A stretch of DNA of 64,000 bases from Rhodoferax sp. OV413. GTDB taxonomy: Bacteria > Pseudomonadota > Gammaproteobacteria > Burkholderiales > Burkholderiaceae_C. The stretch spans positions 52,397 through 116,396 of the forward strand of contig CAMAWD010000011.1 of the NCBI GenBank assembly GCA_945861785.1, written 5' to 3'. Shown here in pieces: positions 51,979 through 60,698 of the stretch. Position 1 is the first letter of the stretch; each line of letters opens with the position of its first letter. Under the pieces are notes generated by a model that worked only from the letters and a program-made list of their open reading frames with translations, was not told where the DNA came from and did not search any database. A program made the translations under genes and the position numbers.

Positions 51979-52926
51979 TCAGCAGACGCCGGCCATGGCC
52001 GGTGCGCCTGCCGTGCCGGCCGCGGCTGCTGCGCCTGCCTCACCCGATGCGCCCGCTGCATTCGGCGCGCTCAAGGTGGTGCGGTGCATCAGCCTGCGCT
52101 GCGGCAGCTCGAAATCGCCGGTCGCCCGGTGCACGGCCGAATAGTTGTCCCACATCAGCACGTCGCCCACCTTCCAGCGGTGGCAGTACACGGTCTCAGG
52201 GCGCGTGATGTGCTTGAGCAGATAGTTCAGCAGCTCCTTCGACTCGGCTGGCTCCACGCCGATGATCTGGTCGATCACACCTTCCACCACGTACAGGCAT
52301 TTGCGCCCGGTGACCGGATGCCTGCGCACCAGGCGGTGCGTCATGCGCCGGTCGGCCACCGCCTGGCGGGCGGCGACGATCTCGCGGGTATGCACGTCCT
52401 TGACCGTGTCGTGGCCCACATACGCGGCATACAGCTGCGAGGAGAACACGGCGGACAGGTCCTCGATGCGGTCCTTCACCTCCTGCGGCAGCGTGTCATA
52501 GGCGTGCGAGGTGCTGGCCAGGTAGGTGCTGCCCAGCGGCTCGTCGCCCTTGTGCGGCACCTCCAGCGCATACAGCATGGAGCCGCGCGGCGGCTTCTCC
52601 GTGACCCACATGTCGCTGTGCCAGTAGCGGCCGGCATCGTTCATGCCGATCGGCTGTCCGTTCTCGATGATGTTGGACAGCACGAAAATCTCGGGCAGCT
52701 CCTTCATGTTGAAGCGGTCCAGCACGAAGCGGTCGAGCGAGCCGAAGCGCTTGCTGAAAGCCACCTGCTCCTGCGGCGTCCACAGCTGGCCGCGGATGAC
52801 GATGACGCCATAACGGTCGTACGCGTCCTCGATGGCGCGAAAGGTGTCGTCGTCCACCGTGCGCAGGTCGACGCCGCGAATTTCGTGGCCGAGCGGCGCG
52901 TCGACGTAGTGGATGTCCAGTTCCAT
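51979..52926 (-). CDS. TauD/TfdA-family Fe(II)/2-oxoglutarate dioxygenase
   Basis: 315 residues. Iron ligands His103 and Asp105 (YWHSDMWVTE) and His266 (SAVHRATGDF), with Arg282 (LMHRTTL) for 2-oxoglutarate. The final 25 residues are an Ala/Gly-rich tail unusual for the family. It lies 11 bases before the racemase-family gene downstream and 34 bases after the Bug gene upstream. Confidence 0.92.
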   Translation of the reverse strand: MELDIHYVDAPLGHEIRGVDLRTVDDDTFRAIEDAYDRYGVIVIRGQLWTPQEQVAFSKRFGSLDRFVLDRFNMKELPEIFVLSNIIENGQPIGMNDAGRYWHSDMWVTEKPPRGSMLYALEVPHKGDEPLGSTYLASTSHAYDTLPQEVKDRIEDLSAVFSSQLYAAYVGHDTVKDVHTREIVAARQAVADRRMTHRLVRRHPVTGRKCLYVVEGVIDQIIGVEPAESKELLNYLLKHITRPETVYCHRWKVGDVLMWDNYSAVHRATGDFELPQRRLMHRTTLSAPNAAGASGEAGAAAAAGTAGAPAMAGVC

Positions 52927-52960
52927 GGCAGGATGTCCTTGTGGGTTGCGTGAGCGGCGC

Positions 52961-53956
52961 TTACTGCGCCTTGATGCCGCGATCGACGATCATCTTCTTC
53001 ATCTTGGCCGATTGTTCGCCGGTGTAGGCCACCAGCTCCGCCGGAGAGGTCCACTGCAACTGCACGCCCTGGCCAGCGAAGCGGTTCACCAGCTCGGGAT
53101 CGGTCAGCACCTTGCGCAGGGCGTCGCTCATGCGCTGCACGATGGCAGGCGGCACGCCCTTGGCGCTGACCAGGGCGAACCACAGCTCGATGGTGAAGCT
53201 GGGCAGTCCCGCCTCGGCAAAAGTCGGCAGGTCCGGGAAAGCTGGCACGCGCCGCGGCGTATTGATCGCCAGCGCCCGCAACTGCCCTTCCTTGACGAAG
53301 GACATGCTCTGTGCCGCATCGAAGAACAGCTGCGTGCGGCCCGCAATGAGGTCGGGCATGGCGGCCGACGACCCCTTGTAGGGGACATGCACCATGTCCA
53401 GCCCCGCCACCTGGGCCAGGAACTCGCCGCTCAGGTGGGCGGTGGATGCGGGCCCGGCGCTGGCATAAGACAGCTTGCCGGGATTGGCCTTGCCGTAGGC
53501 GACCAGCTCGCCCAGCGTGCGGGCAGGCAGTGCCGGCGACTGGAACAGGATCAGCGCGGTCTTAGAGATGAGGCTGATCGGCTCGATGTCGCGCGCCACG
53601 TCGTAGCCGACGTTGGGGTCGATGTGCGGCAGCGATGCCAGCACGTTGGAGCCGGCCATCACGTAGGTGTAGCCGTCGGGCTTCTGGGCCAGCACATGCT
53701 TCAGACCCAGCAGGCCGGCGGCACCGGCCCGGTTCTCCACCACGACCGATCCACCCAGCTCGGCCGACAGCTTCTGCGCTATGGCACGCGTCATGATGTC
53801 GCTGGGGCCGCCGGCCGTCACGGGGACGACGATGGTGATGGGCTTGTTGGGAAATCCACCGGCCGGAGCCTGCGCGTGCGCTGCGGGGAGGATGGAAGAT
53901 GCGGCGAGCGAAAGCGCGGCGGCGGCAAGCAAGGCGGAAAGCCTTTGGCACTGCAT
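52961..53956 (-). CDS. Bug/TctC-family periplasmic solute-binding protein
   Basis: 331 residues. Signal peptide region ALLAAAALSLAASSILPAAH, then FPNKPITIVVPVTAGGPSDI, SVVVENRAGAAGLLGLKHVL, KPDGYTYVMAGSNVLASLPH and HVPYKGSSAAMPDLIAGRTQ. It is the first gene of the minus-strand catabolic unit and divergent from a LysR gene 141 bases away, the usual arrangement for a regulated uptake-catabolism operon. Confidence 0.94.
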   Translation of the reverse strand: MQCQRLSALLAAAALSLAASSILPAAHAQAPAGGFPNKPITIVVPVTAGGPSDIMTRAIAQKLSAELGGSVVVENRAGAAGLLGLKHVLAQKPDGYTYVMAGSNVLASLPHIDPNVGYDVARDIEPISLISKTALILFQSPALPARTLGELVAYGKANPGKLSYASAGPASTAHLSGEFLAQVAGLDMVHVPYKGSSAAMPDLIAGRTQLFFDAAQSMSFVKEGQLRALAINTPRRVPAFPDLPTFAEAGLPSFTIELWFALVSAKGVPPAIVQRMSDALRKVLTDPELVNRFAGQGVQLQWTSPAELVAYTGEQSAKMKKMIVDRGIKAQ

Positions 53957-54097
53957 GGGTTTGTCTCCAGCTGTTTATTGGGAAGCGAACGGGCATCTTA
54001 GGCCGCATGCGGGCGACGATCCAGCCCCTGGGCGCGATGGTGGCTGTGCAAAATCAGCAACAATCGCTCTTCACTCCCGGGCTTCGCCCCTCCCACC

Positions 54098-55054
54098 ATG
54101 AGCTCTCCGACGGACCCTCCGCCCCCCGTATCGCCCTACGACCAGGGCGCGCCGCGCGTCACCCTGGAGCTGCTGGAGCTGTTCGTGTCGGTGGCGCAGG
54201 CCGGCACCATCGCGCTGGCGGCGCGCAACCTGCACATGGTCCCTTCAGTGGCCACGCGCAAGATCGCGGCGCTGGAGGAAGCGCTGCGGGCACGCCTGTT
54301 CGACCGTACCACCCGCCGCATCCACCTGACCGAGGCCGGCATCCTGGCGCTGGAATGGGCCAAGGCCGTGCTCGGTGGCCATGAACGACTGGCCGATGAG
54401 CTGTCGGCGCTGCAGGACCAACCCTCCGGACTGCTGCGGTTGGTGGTCAACGAGTACGTAGGGACGGTGCTGCTGCCCGCCTTCCTGGAAGGCTTCTCGC
54501 TGCGCTATCCGCAAATCCGCTACGTGGTCACGATGGCCGATGCGCTGGTCACGCCGGAGAACCGTGACTACGACGTGGCCGTGCATTCCGGCCGGGTGCC
54601 GGACTCCGGCCTGATGGGCGTGCGCATCCGCACCGTGCAGCGGGTGCTGTGCGCATCGCCCGCCTACCTCGCACGCCGCGGCACACCGCAGCGGCTGGAA
54701 GAACTGGCCAGCCACGACTGTCTGGTGCACAGCCAGAATGCCGGCGGTGCCTGGGTATTTCTGCGCGACGGCAAGGTGATCCGCCAACCTATCAACCAAC
54801 TGCTGCTGGCCAACAGCTACCTGCCGCTGCTTGAATTCGCGCGGCGCGGCATGGGCATCGTGCGGCTCAGCCAGACCGCCGTGCGCGATGACCTTGCGGC
54901 CGGGCGACTGGTGCGGGTCCTGCCGGAATTCGCCAACGTGTATCCGGACGGCGAGCTGCCGGGCATGTGGATCCTCTATCCGGAAGGCCGGCAGATGCAG
55001 CGCACTCGGCTCTTCGTTGCGGAGCTGAGCGTCTATTTGCGCGAGCTTGGCTGA
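54098..55054 (+). CDS. LysR-family transcriptional regulator
   Basis: 318 residues from ATG 54098. The winged HTH reads VAQAGTIALAARNLHMVPSV with ATRKIAALEEALRARLFDRT; the effector domain covers residues 105-310 (GLLRLVVNEYVGTVLLPAFL). Divergence from the Bug/TauD/racemase operon indicates it controls that operon. Two further Bug genes follow on its own strand. Confidence 0.94.
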   Translation: MSSPTDPPPPVSPYDQGAPRVTLELLELFVSVAQAGTIALAARNLHMVPSVATRKIAALEEALRARLFDRTTRRIHLTEAGILALEWAKAVLGGHERLADELSALQDQPSGLLRLVVNEYVGTVLLPAFLEGFSLRYPQIRYVVTMADALVTPENRDYDVAVHSGRVPDSGLMGVRIRTVQRVLCASPAYLARRGTPQRLEELASHDCLVHSQNAGGAWVFLRDGKVIRQPINQLLLANSYLPLLEFARRGMGIVRLSQTAVRDDLAAGRLVRVLPEFANVYPDGELPGMWILYPEGRQMQRTRLFVAELSVYLRELG

Positions 55055-55072
55055 GGCGAAATGCATTCGTGC

Positions 55073-55101
55073 TGTTTCAGCACACCCGCAGGACTGAAAC
55101 A
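55073..55101. terminator. Inverted repeat between LysR and Bug genes
   Basis: TGTTTCAG (55073-55080) and CTGAAACA (55094-55101) form a perfect 8-bp inverted repeat with a 13-base loop, starting 18 bases after the LysR stop; GTGCTG-TTT-CAGCAC overlaps its left arm. No T-run follows. It could be a weak terminator or an operator for the Bug gene downstream. Confidence 0.4.
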
Positions 55102-55197
55102 CAGCTGGCTGCCAGCCCGCAGCCTCCCTATCATCCCTTGCGGCACGCGGCAACTCGCCATGGCGCCCATGACAATTCATCTCGGAGACACAGCAGC

Positions 55198-56154
55198 ATG
55201 AAGAACCGCCTTTTCCTGGGCCTGGCCGCGCTCGCCTTCGCCGCTGGCGCTGCCGCGCAAAGCTACCCCGCAAGACCCCTCAAGTTGGTCGTCCCCTTCG
55301 CCCCTGGCGGCCCGATCGACATCATGGCGAGGCCGATCGCGCAGAAGCTGGGAGAAATTCTCGGCCAGGCGGTGATCGTCGAAAACAAGACCGGTGCCGC
55401 AGGCAATGTCGGCACGGAATCGGTGGTGCGCTCCGCGCCGGACGGCTACACCCTGCTGATCGCGGGCGGCTCGCAGGCCATCAACCAGTCGGTCTACAAG
55501 AACCTGAAATTCGACATGGGCCGCGACCTGGTCGGCGTCGGCATGCTGGGCACCGGCAGCAGCGTGATGCTGGTGCCGGCCAGCTCGCCGATCACCTCGC
55601 CGCAGCAGCTGGTCGAGCTGTCGAAGACCAAGCCGGGCGGCATCAACTTCGGATCGCCCGGCCCGGGCACTTCCACCCACCTGATCGGCGAAATGTTCAA
55701 GAGCGCCACCGGCGCGAAGATGACGCACATCGCCTTCCGCGGCAGCGCGCCCGCGCTGCAGGAAACCATCGCAGGCCGGGTCGACATGATGTTCGACAGC
55801 TCGATCTCCGTGGCGCCCTTCGTCAAATCCGGCCAGCTGCGTGCCCTTGCACTGGGCGGCCGCAACCGGCTGGACGCGCTGCCGGGAGTACCCACGCTCA
55901 AGGAGCTCGGCATCGACGTGGTGCTGATGTCCTGGACCGGCATCTTCGCCCCCGCCGGCACGCCGCAGCCGGTGGTCGAACAGCTCAATGCGGCCCTGAA
56001 CAAGGTGCTGGCCATGCCGGACATCCGCGCCTCCTTCGAAGGCTGGGGCAACAAGCCCGAGCCGATGGCCGCAGCGGAGTTCGACGCCTTCGCCAAGTCG
56101 GAGGTCAAGCGCTTCGGGCCGGTGGTGCAGGCTGCTGGCGTGACGCAGGACTGA
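55198..56154 (+). CDS. Bug/TctC-family periplasmic solute-binding protein
   Basis: 318 residues from ATG 55198. Signal peptide KNRLFLGLAALAFAAGAAAQ, then YPARPLKLVVPFAPGGPIDI, AVIVENKTGAAGNVGTESVV, APDGYTLLIAGGSQAINQSV and GIFAPAGTPQPVVEQLNAAL. It lies downstream of the LysR gene in the same direction. Ligand unknown. Confidence 0.94.
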   Translation: MKNRLFLGLAALAFAAGAAAQSYPARPLKLVVPFAPGGPIDIMARPIAQKLGEILGQAVIVENKTGAAGNVGTESVVRSAPDGYTLLIAGGSQAINQSVYKNLKFDMGRDLVGVGMLGTGSSVMLVPASSPITSPQQLVELSKTKPGGINFGSPGPGTSTHLIGEMFKSATGAKMTHIAFRGSAPALQETIAGRVDMMFDSSISVAPFVKSGQLRALALGGRNRLDALPGVPTLKELGIDVVLMSWTGIFAPAGTPQPVVEQLNAALNKVLAMPDIRASFEGWGNKPEPMAAAEFDAFAKSEVKRFGPVVQAAGVTQD

Positions 56155-56264
56155 GAAGACCCCGGGTCGCAGGTCTCAGTGCGGCACCCGCTGCCTTGCG
56201 GCCACTGCGACACGCGCCTGCGCCACACATGAGCAACTTCAACATTCCAACAGAGCACACTGAC

Positions 56265-57254
56265 ATGCAACAAAGACGTTTGATCCTGGCCCTGGCCGCC
56301 GGCACGCTGCTGGGCGTGACCGCCGATGCGCCGGCGCAGACCGCGCCGGCCAACTGGCCGCAAAGGCCGATCCACATCGCCTTCGCCGGCGCTCCCGGCG
56401 GCCCGGCAGAGGCGCTCACGCGCATCATCGGCGAAGAGATCACGCGCCAGCTCGGCCAGCCGATCGTGGTGGAGCCCAAGCCCGGCGGCGGCACCACCAT
56501 CGCCGCGCGCTTCGTGGCGGCGGCACCACCTGACGGCTACACGCTGCTGCTGACATCGATCGGCGTGGTCGGCCCCACGCCCTATCTCTACAAGAACCTG
56601 CCCTACGACGTAGTGAAGGACTTCGCGCCGATCGCACGCACCACCACGTCGCCCAATGCGGTGGTGATAGGCAACGCGGTGCCCGCAAAGAACATGGCGG
56701 AATTCGTCGCCTGGACCCGGGCCAATCCCGGCAAGGTCAATTCCGGCGCGGTCGGCCTAGGCACCACGTCCCATCTCACAGGCGTGGCGACCTTCAACGC
56801 CGCCGGCATCAAGCCCACCAACATCACCTTCAAGGGCGGCCCGGAAATGCTGATGGCGCTGATGCGCAACGACGTGCAGGTGGCATCAATGGACCTCGGC
56901 GGCTTCCTGCCGCAGATCCAGCAGGGCACGATGCGCGCCATTGCAGTCACCGGCCCGAACCGCGTGCCGCAGCTGCCCGACGTTCCCACCCTGCGCGAGC
57001 TCGGCATGCCGCAGGCCGACCTGCACATCTGGTGGGGCCTGGTCGCCCCGGCTGGGACGCCGCTGGAAATCCGCAGGAAGCTGGCCGATGTGGTCGGTGC
57101 GGCCATGAACGATCCGAAGGTGCAGGCGCGCTATGCGGCCACGGGCAATGTGCCTGCGTTCCTGCCACTGGACCAGTTCCAGGAGTTCATCCGCGCGGAG
57201 CATGCGCGCTTCAAGCCGATCGTGGAGGCTTCGGGGTATCAGGGGGAGAACTAG
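56265..57254 (+). CDS. Bug/TctC-family periplasmic solute-binding protein
   Basis: 329 residues from ATG 56265, chosen because it begins the signal peptide (QQRRLILALAAGTLLGVTAD); an in-frame ATG at 56229 is possible. Family blocks: WPQRPIHIAFAGAPGGPAEA, PIVVEPKPGGGTTIAARFVA, PPDGYTLLLTSIGVVGPTPY. It is the fourth Bug gene of this cluster. Its TAG stop overlaps the stop of the VOC remnant on the other strand (shared CTAG). Confidence 0.93.
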   Translation: MQQRRLILALAAGTLLGVTADAPAQTAPANWPQRPIHIAFAGAPGGPAEALTRIIGEEITRQLGQPIVVEPKPGGGTTIAARFVAAAPPDGYTLLLTSIGVVGPTPYLYKNLPYDVVKDFAPIARTTTSPNAVVIGNAVPAKNMAEFVAWTRANPGKVNSGAVGLGTTSHLTGVATFNAAGIKPTNITFKGGPEMLMALMRNDVQVASMDLGGFLPQIQQGTMRAIAVTGPNRVPQLPDVPTLRELGMPQADLHIWWGLVAPAGTPLEIRRKLADVVGAAMNDPKVQARYAATGNVPAFLPLDQFQEFIRAEHARFKPIVEASGYQGEN

Positions 57255-57391
57255 CCCCGGCGCGCCTTCTGAATCGCCGCGATATCGATCTTCCCCATCG
57301 TCATCATGGCCTCGAAGGACCGCTTCGCGGCGGCGGGGTCCGGGTCGGAAATCGCCTCCATCAGCACGCGCGGGGTGATCTGCCAGGACAG
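57251..57391 (-). pseudogene. C-terminal fragment of a VOC/PhnB-like protein
   Basis: Read on the minus strand it gives SWQITPRVLMEAISDPDPAA and AMMTMGKIDIAAIQKARRG before a TAG at 57253-57251. This is the characteristic C-terminus of PhnB/3-demethylubiquinone-methyltransferase-like VOC proteins of about 150 residues. The first 100 residues are missing; at about 57391 the sequence changes to an unrelated plus-strand fragment. Confidence 0.7.
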
Positions 57392-57564
57392 GCACCCTGA
57401 CTGCCCAGGGTCGCGCCGTGCTGTCTGCCGTGTCTGCTGGTGAGCTTGCGCCAGGACAGGGTGCCCAGTTGCTTGCCGCCATCGGTGCGCTGGCCCGCGT
57501 CGCGGAGATTGACGAACTGACCCTACGCATCACAAAACTGGAAGAACATCATGCGACTAAATGA
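57391..57564 (+). pseudogene. C-terminal fragment of a small mobile-element-associated protein
   Basis: In frame from 57391: GTLTAQGRAVLSAVSAGELA, PGQGAQLLAAIGALARVAEI, then ITKLEEHHATK and TGA at 57562-57564. There is no start codon. The helical pattern resembles the ends of DUF5681-like proteins found beside phage or mobile-element genes, from memory and with modest certainty. Confidence 0.45.
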
Positions 57565-57646
57565 GCGCGTTAAGGCACTGGAGAAAGCCCAGCCCCAAGC
57601 GGATGCTCTAACGAAAAAGGTTAGATCGTGCGAAGCCACGACCTGA
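57551..57646 (+). CDS. 31-residue open frame overlapping the fragment
   Basis: ATG 57551 encodes MRLNERVKALEKAQPQADAL and ends at TGA 57644-57646. The LxERVKALE start is typical of small coiled-coil proteins that follow the preceding fragment type, so it may be a truncated partner gene. The rest of the space to 57747 holds nothing recognisable. Confidence 0.3.
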   Translation: MRLNERVKALEKAQPQADALTKKVRSCEATT

Positions 57647-57747
57647 ACCGGCGGTTGGACGGAGCCCGGACCAATACCAACGTCTGGCACAGAAGCCATT
57701 TCCTTGAAGTTCGGCCGGCACGGCCGGACGGGTAACGTACCCAGCCG

Positions 57748-58710
57748 TCAGGCATGTCTCGCAAACTCGTCCACCGCCCCCATCAGCGCATTCCTCACCC
57801 CCGCCTCCCCCGTCGAGTGGCTCCCATCATCGACGATCACCAGCCGTGCCTGGGGCCATGCGCGCGCCAGCGCGATCGCGCCATCCACCGGCGCGATCAT
57901 GTCGTAACGCCCGTGCACGATCATCCCCGGGACCTGCCGGAACCGATCCACCCCGTGCAACAACTCACCCTCGGCCAGAAACGCTCCATGCTGCACATAG
58001 TGCTGCGCGATGCGTGCCACAGCCAAGGTCTGCGGGCTCATCGGCGCCATTTCTTCCGTGGCAGGGAGCAAGGTGGACAACTTCTGATCGAAACCGCGCC
58101 AGGCGATCGCGGCCTGCATATGCACGGCCGGATCGGGGTCGGCCAGGCGTCGGCCATAAGCAGTCACCACGTCGCTGCGCTCAGCCGGGTCCAGATGGCC
58201 GACGAACGCCTCCCAGTGCTCGGGGAAGACACGCCGCACGTCGTGCATCCACCACGCGATGTCCTGCCGCCGCGCAAGCCAGATGCCCCGCAGGATCAAG
58301 CCGGCGCAGGCCTGCGCGTGCGCAGCCGCGTAGGCCAGGGCCAGCGTCGATCCCCAGGAGCCGCCAAAAACCAACCAGCGAGTGATGCCCAGGTGGCAGC
58401 GCAGGGTCTCGATGTCGGCCACCAGGTGCTGCGTGGTGTTCGCAACCAGCGAGCCGGTGGGCGTCGATCCGCCCGCGCCGCGCTGGTCGAACAACACGAT
58501 GCGCCAGTGCTGAGGGTGGAAGAACCCGCGCTGCTCGGGCTTGCAGCCGCTGCCCGGCCCGCCATGCAGGAACAGCACCGGCCGGCCGTCGGGATTGCCG
58601 GACACCTCGTAGCGCAGGCGGTGGCCGTCGCCGACGTCGAGCATGTCGGTGTGGTACGGCTCGATCGGGGGGTGGAGAGGACGCATCAACGGTTTGATCG
58701 AAGTAGTCAT
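57748..58710 (-). CDS. pip: Proline iminopeptidase (alpha/beta hydrolase, S33)
   Basis: 320 residues from ATG 58710; ATG 58731 is possible. The oxyanion segment FLHGGPGSGCKPE, the nucleophile motif FGGSWGSTLALAYA, the acid in IVHGRYDMIAPVDGA and the base in DDGSHSTGEAG give a complete catalytic triad and the family HGGPG signature. The enzyme removes N-terminal proline from peptides in the cytosol. It stands alone among gene debris and appears intact. Confidence 0.92.
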   Translation of the reverse strand: MTTSIKPLMRPLHPPIEPYHTDMLDVGDGHRLRYEVSGNPDGRPVLFLHGGPGSGCKPEQRGFFHPQHWRIVLFDQRGAGGSTPTGSLVANTTQHLVADIETLRCHLGITRWLVFGGSWGSTLALAYAAAHAQACAGLILRGIWLARRQDIAWWMHDVRRVFPEHWEAFVGHLDPAERSDVVTAYGRRLADPDPAVHMQAAIAWRGFDQKLSTLLPATEEMAPMSPQTLAVARIAQHYVQHGAFLAEGELLHGVDRFRQVPGMIVHGRYDMIAPVDGAIALARAWPQARLVIVDDGSHSTGEAGVRNALMGAVDEFARHA

Positions 58711-58974
58711 GGTGTCATCCTGGGTCGGCAAAAATACTGGCGCGCTTCGGTCCGCTTGAGGTCGGTATTGCCAGGAACTGGAGATCCGATACTACCGACC
58801 CGCAGTAGCCTGTCGCCGGATGCACCGAATCAGGCGAAAGCGGGAAATCCTTTCAGAGGTGGCCCTGCTTCGCGCCATTTTCGCCGTAGTGTGCGAGTTT
58901 GACCCGGCCATGTCCGGGCAACTCTGGCGCGCACTTGAAAGCAAATGAAGGAAGTCGGAGCGCGCCGCGAGCTG

Positions 58975-59140
58975 CTACCGTTGCCGGCGCGAGTAGCCCA
59001 GTCCGGCTAGGCCAAGGGCAAGAAGGGCGAGGGTGCCGGGTTCAGGGATGGTGCCAGGCCTTGGGTCCGGTCCAGGAGGGGTATCGGGCCCCGAGACTAG
59101 GGACAACTCGGTCAGTTCACCGCCGTAAAAAGGCTGGCCG
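58975..59140 (-). pseudogene. C-terminal remnant of a PEP-CTERM protein
   Basis: Minus-strand frame gives GGELTELSLVSGPDTPPGPD, then IPEPGTLALLALGLAGLGYS and RRQR before TAG 58977-58975. This is a textbook PEP-CTERM tripartite signal: PEP, a transmembrane helix and a basic tail, recognised by exosortase. No upstream domain or start is present. The 264 bases between this and pip show nothing else. Confidence 0.75.
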
Positions 59141-59230
59141 CCCCCCTACTAAGTTGAAGGCAAGCTGAAACCAGCGCCAATCGATTGAGGTTGCCAATAG
59201 GTCGGACGGGTCAAGCGGAATATCGCCGGA

Positions 59231-59404
59231 GATGCCATCGACGGCACCTGCCTGGCCGCCGAGCAGACTTTGCTCGACCAGCGTCTGTTCATGGTCCACG
59301 GCACCCAGTACCGGGCCTTGATGGATCTGCTGGAACGGCCAGAACAACCCAACGAGGGTCTGCGCGATCTGTTCTCCCGCAAAGCCCCTTGGGAAAAGCC
59401 ATGA
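59231..59404 (+). pseudogene. TacA-type (DUF1778) antitoxin, C-terminal remnant
   Basis: In frame from 59231: GTCLAAEQTLLDQRLFMV, then YRALMDLLERPEQPNEGLRD and LFSRKAPWEKP, ending at TGA 59402-59404. This is the toxin-binding half of DUF1778 antitoxins. The N-terminal ribbon-helix-helix domain is absent, so DNA binding is lost. It overlaps the start of the GNAT toxin gene in ATGA, as in intact pairs. Confidence 0.75.
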
Positions 59405-59899
59405 GCTTGTGCGGCCCAGAATCTCTGGGATTGCAACATCGGCTCGAAGGATTTGACTGCGGCAAACCAGCCCTGAATGACTGGCTGCTGCGGCACGCTC
59501 GGCAAGCCCAAGGCAGTGGATCGGCCAAGACCTTTGTAGTCGCTGATGGCGACCGCGTAGCAGGCTATTTCAGCTTGACCATCGGCCAGATCGATACCCT
59601 GGATACACCCGAGCGCATTCGCAAAGGGATGGGGCAGTACCCGGTGCCGGTCGTGATCCTGGCACGACTGGCAGTGTCGCAACAGGATCAGGGGCGTGGC
59701 GTCGGATTTGGTCTCCTGCAGGATGCCATCCGCCGCATGATGCTGATTGCAGAGCAGGCTGGCATCAGGGCGATGCTGACCCACCCCATCGACGACGAAG
59801 CGGCGAAGTTTTTGCGGCAAGTTCGGCTTCAACGCCTCACCGTTGCGCGACCAGCAATTGCTGTTGCTTCTCAAAGATGCCCGCCGGTGGGTCCGCTGA
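59401..59899 (+). pseudogene. TacT-type GNAT toxin with frameshift
   Basis: From ATG 59401 the frame reads LQHRLEGFDCGKPALNDWLL, FVVADGDRVAGYFSLTIGQI, and the acetyl-CoA site VSQQDQGRGVGFGLLQDAIR. After AKFLRQ the frame changes: the proper ending FGFNASPLRDQQLLLLLKD is read in the next frame to TGA 59897-59899. One extra base near 59820 explains this. TacT acetylates aminoacyl-tRNA. With a truncated antitoxin upstream, toxin loss would have been selected. Confidence 0.75.
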
Positions 59900-59919
59900 G
59901 TCATGGGCGCACACCTGTC

Positions 59920-60278
59920 GTGGGAGGAACTCGCAAGAAGGTAATCGACGCCATGTTCAACCGGGCATTGATCATCAACGACGGCACCAACTGGATCGTC
60001 GCCACCGAGGGCTCCGACGCACTGGGTGCGCAACGCCCCGCGTTCAGCGGCCCCACCGCCGCGAGCGAGGTCCTTGCCGACGAGATCGGCACCGAGGACC
60101 CGACCGCTGCGGAAATCGACGAGAGTAACAACGTCGATCCAGAGGTCGAAGCCGCTGTCACCACCATCGAGCAGGCAGCACATGCCGAGCCGAAAATGCC
60201 ACGCACCCGCGACAACAGCGAGCAGGCCACCGTGATCGGGATGCTCCAACGCCCCGAAGGCGCCACCATCCCGAGTCC
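59920..60278 (+). pseudogene. DUF3489-domain fragment
   Basis: The sequence GGTRKKVIDAMFNRALII, then DGTNWIVATEGSDALGAQRP, and EQATVIGMLQRPEGATI matches DUF3489 proteins. It begins without the N-terminal part and stops matching after GATI, where the C-terminal helix-turn-helix (ATGWQxHTVRG) should follow. Both ends are therefore missing. The family is common near conjugative and phage elements. Confidence 0.6.
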
Positions 60279-60340
60279 CCATACTCTTGCTTGGTCAAAA
60301 TTGGCTAATTTATCTTTCATTACAGACAAAATATCAATAA

Positions 60341-60397
60341 AATACGCATTGAAATACGCATTGAAATACGCATTGAAATACGCCTTGAAATGCGCAC
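60341..60397 (+). repeat. 12-bp tandem repeat (about 4.5 copies)
   Basis: Units AATACGCATTGA at 60341, 60353 and 60365, AATACGCCTTGA at 60377 and a degenerate partial AATGCGCAC from 60389. It is AT-richer than its surroundings and starts about 60 bases after the DUF3489 fragment ends. In frame it would encode repeats of ALKY. It may vary in copy number between strains. Confidence 0.85.
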
Positions 60398-60497
60398 AAG
60401 AGGGACTTGAAACGTCCCAATGGAATGCCCAAAGTCATGCTTGTGCAGTGCCGACAGACAGTTGGCAGCGCGCCCGCAGCGTGCTAATCTTTGCCCC

Positions 60498-60698
60498 ATG
60501 AGTGCAGTGCTTTCCCCCATCGTTTCCGAGTTCGAGACCGAAGAACAGCAAGCAAGCTACGACCAGTGGTTTCGTGGCAAGGTTGAGGAAGCCTTGCTCA
60601 GCGAAAAGCCACGCCTGCCACATGATGCCGCCATGGCTAAGGTCCAAGCCATGCTCGAGGAGCGCCGAAAATCCCGTGCAAACCGTTCCGTGGTCTGA
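60498..60698 (+). CDS. RelB/ParD-type antitoxin (stability protein)
   Basis: 66 residues from ATG 60498: SEFETEEQQASYDQWFRGKV, then LPHDAAMAKVQAMLEERRK. This short acidic-basic pattern is typical of the antitoxins encoded with ParE/RelE toxins (stbD/relB-like). It overlaps the toxin frame by 23 bases, as in many such pairs. Likely functional. Confidence 0.82.
   Translation: MSAVLSPIVSEFETEEQQASYDQWFRGKVEEALLSEKPRLPHDAAMAKVQAMLEERRKSRANRSVV

Noticed and set aside
60341..60397. CRISPR array
   Set aside because: Units are 12 bp and directly adjacent with no spacers.
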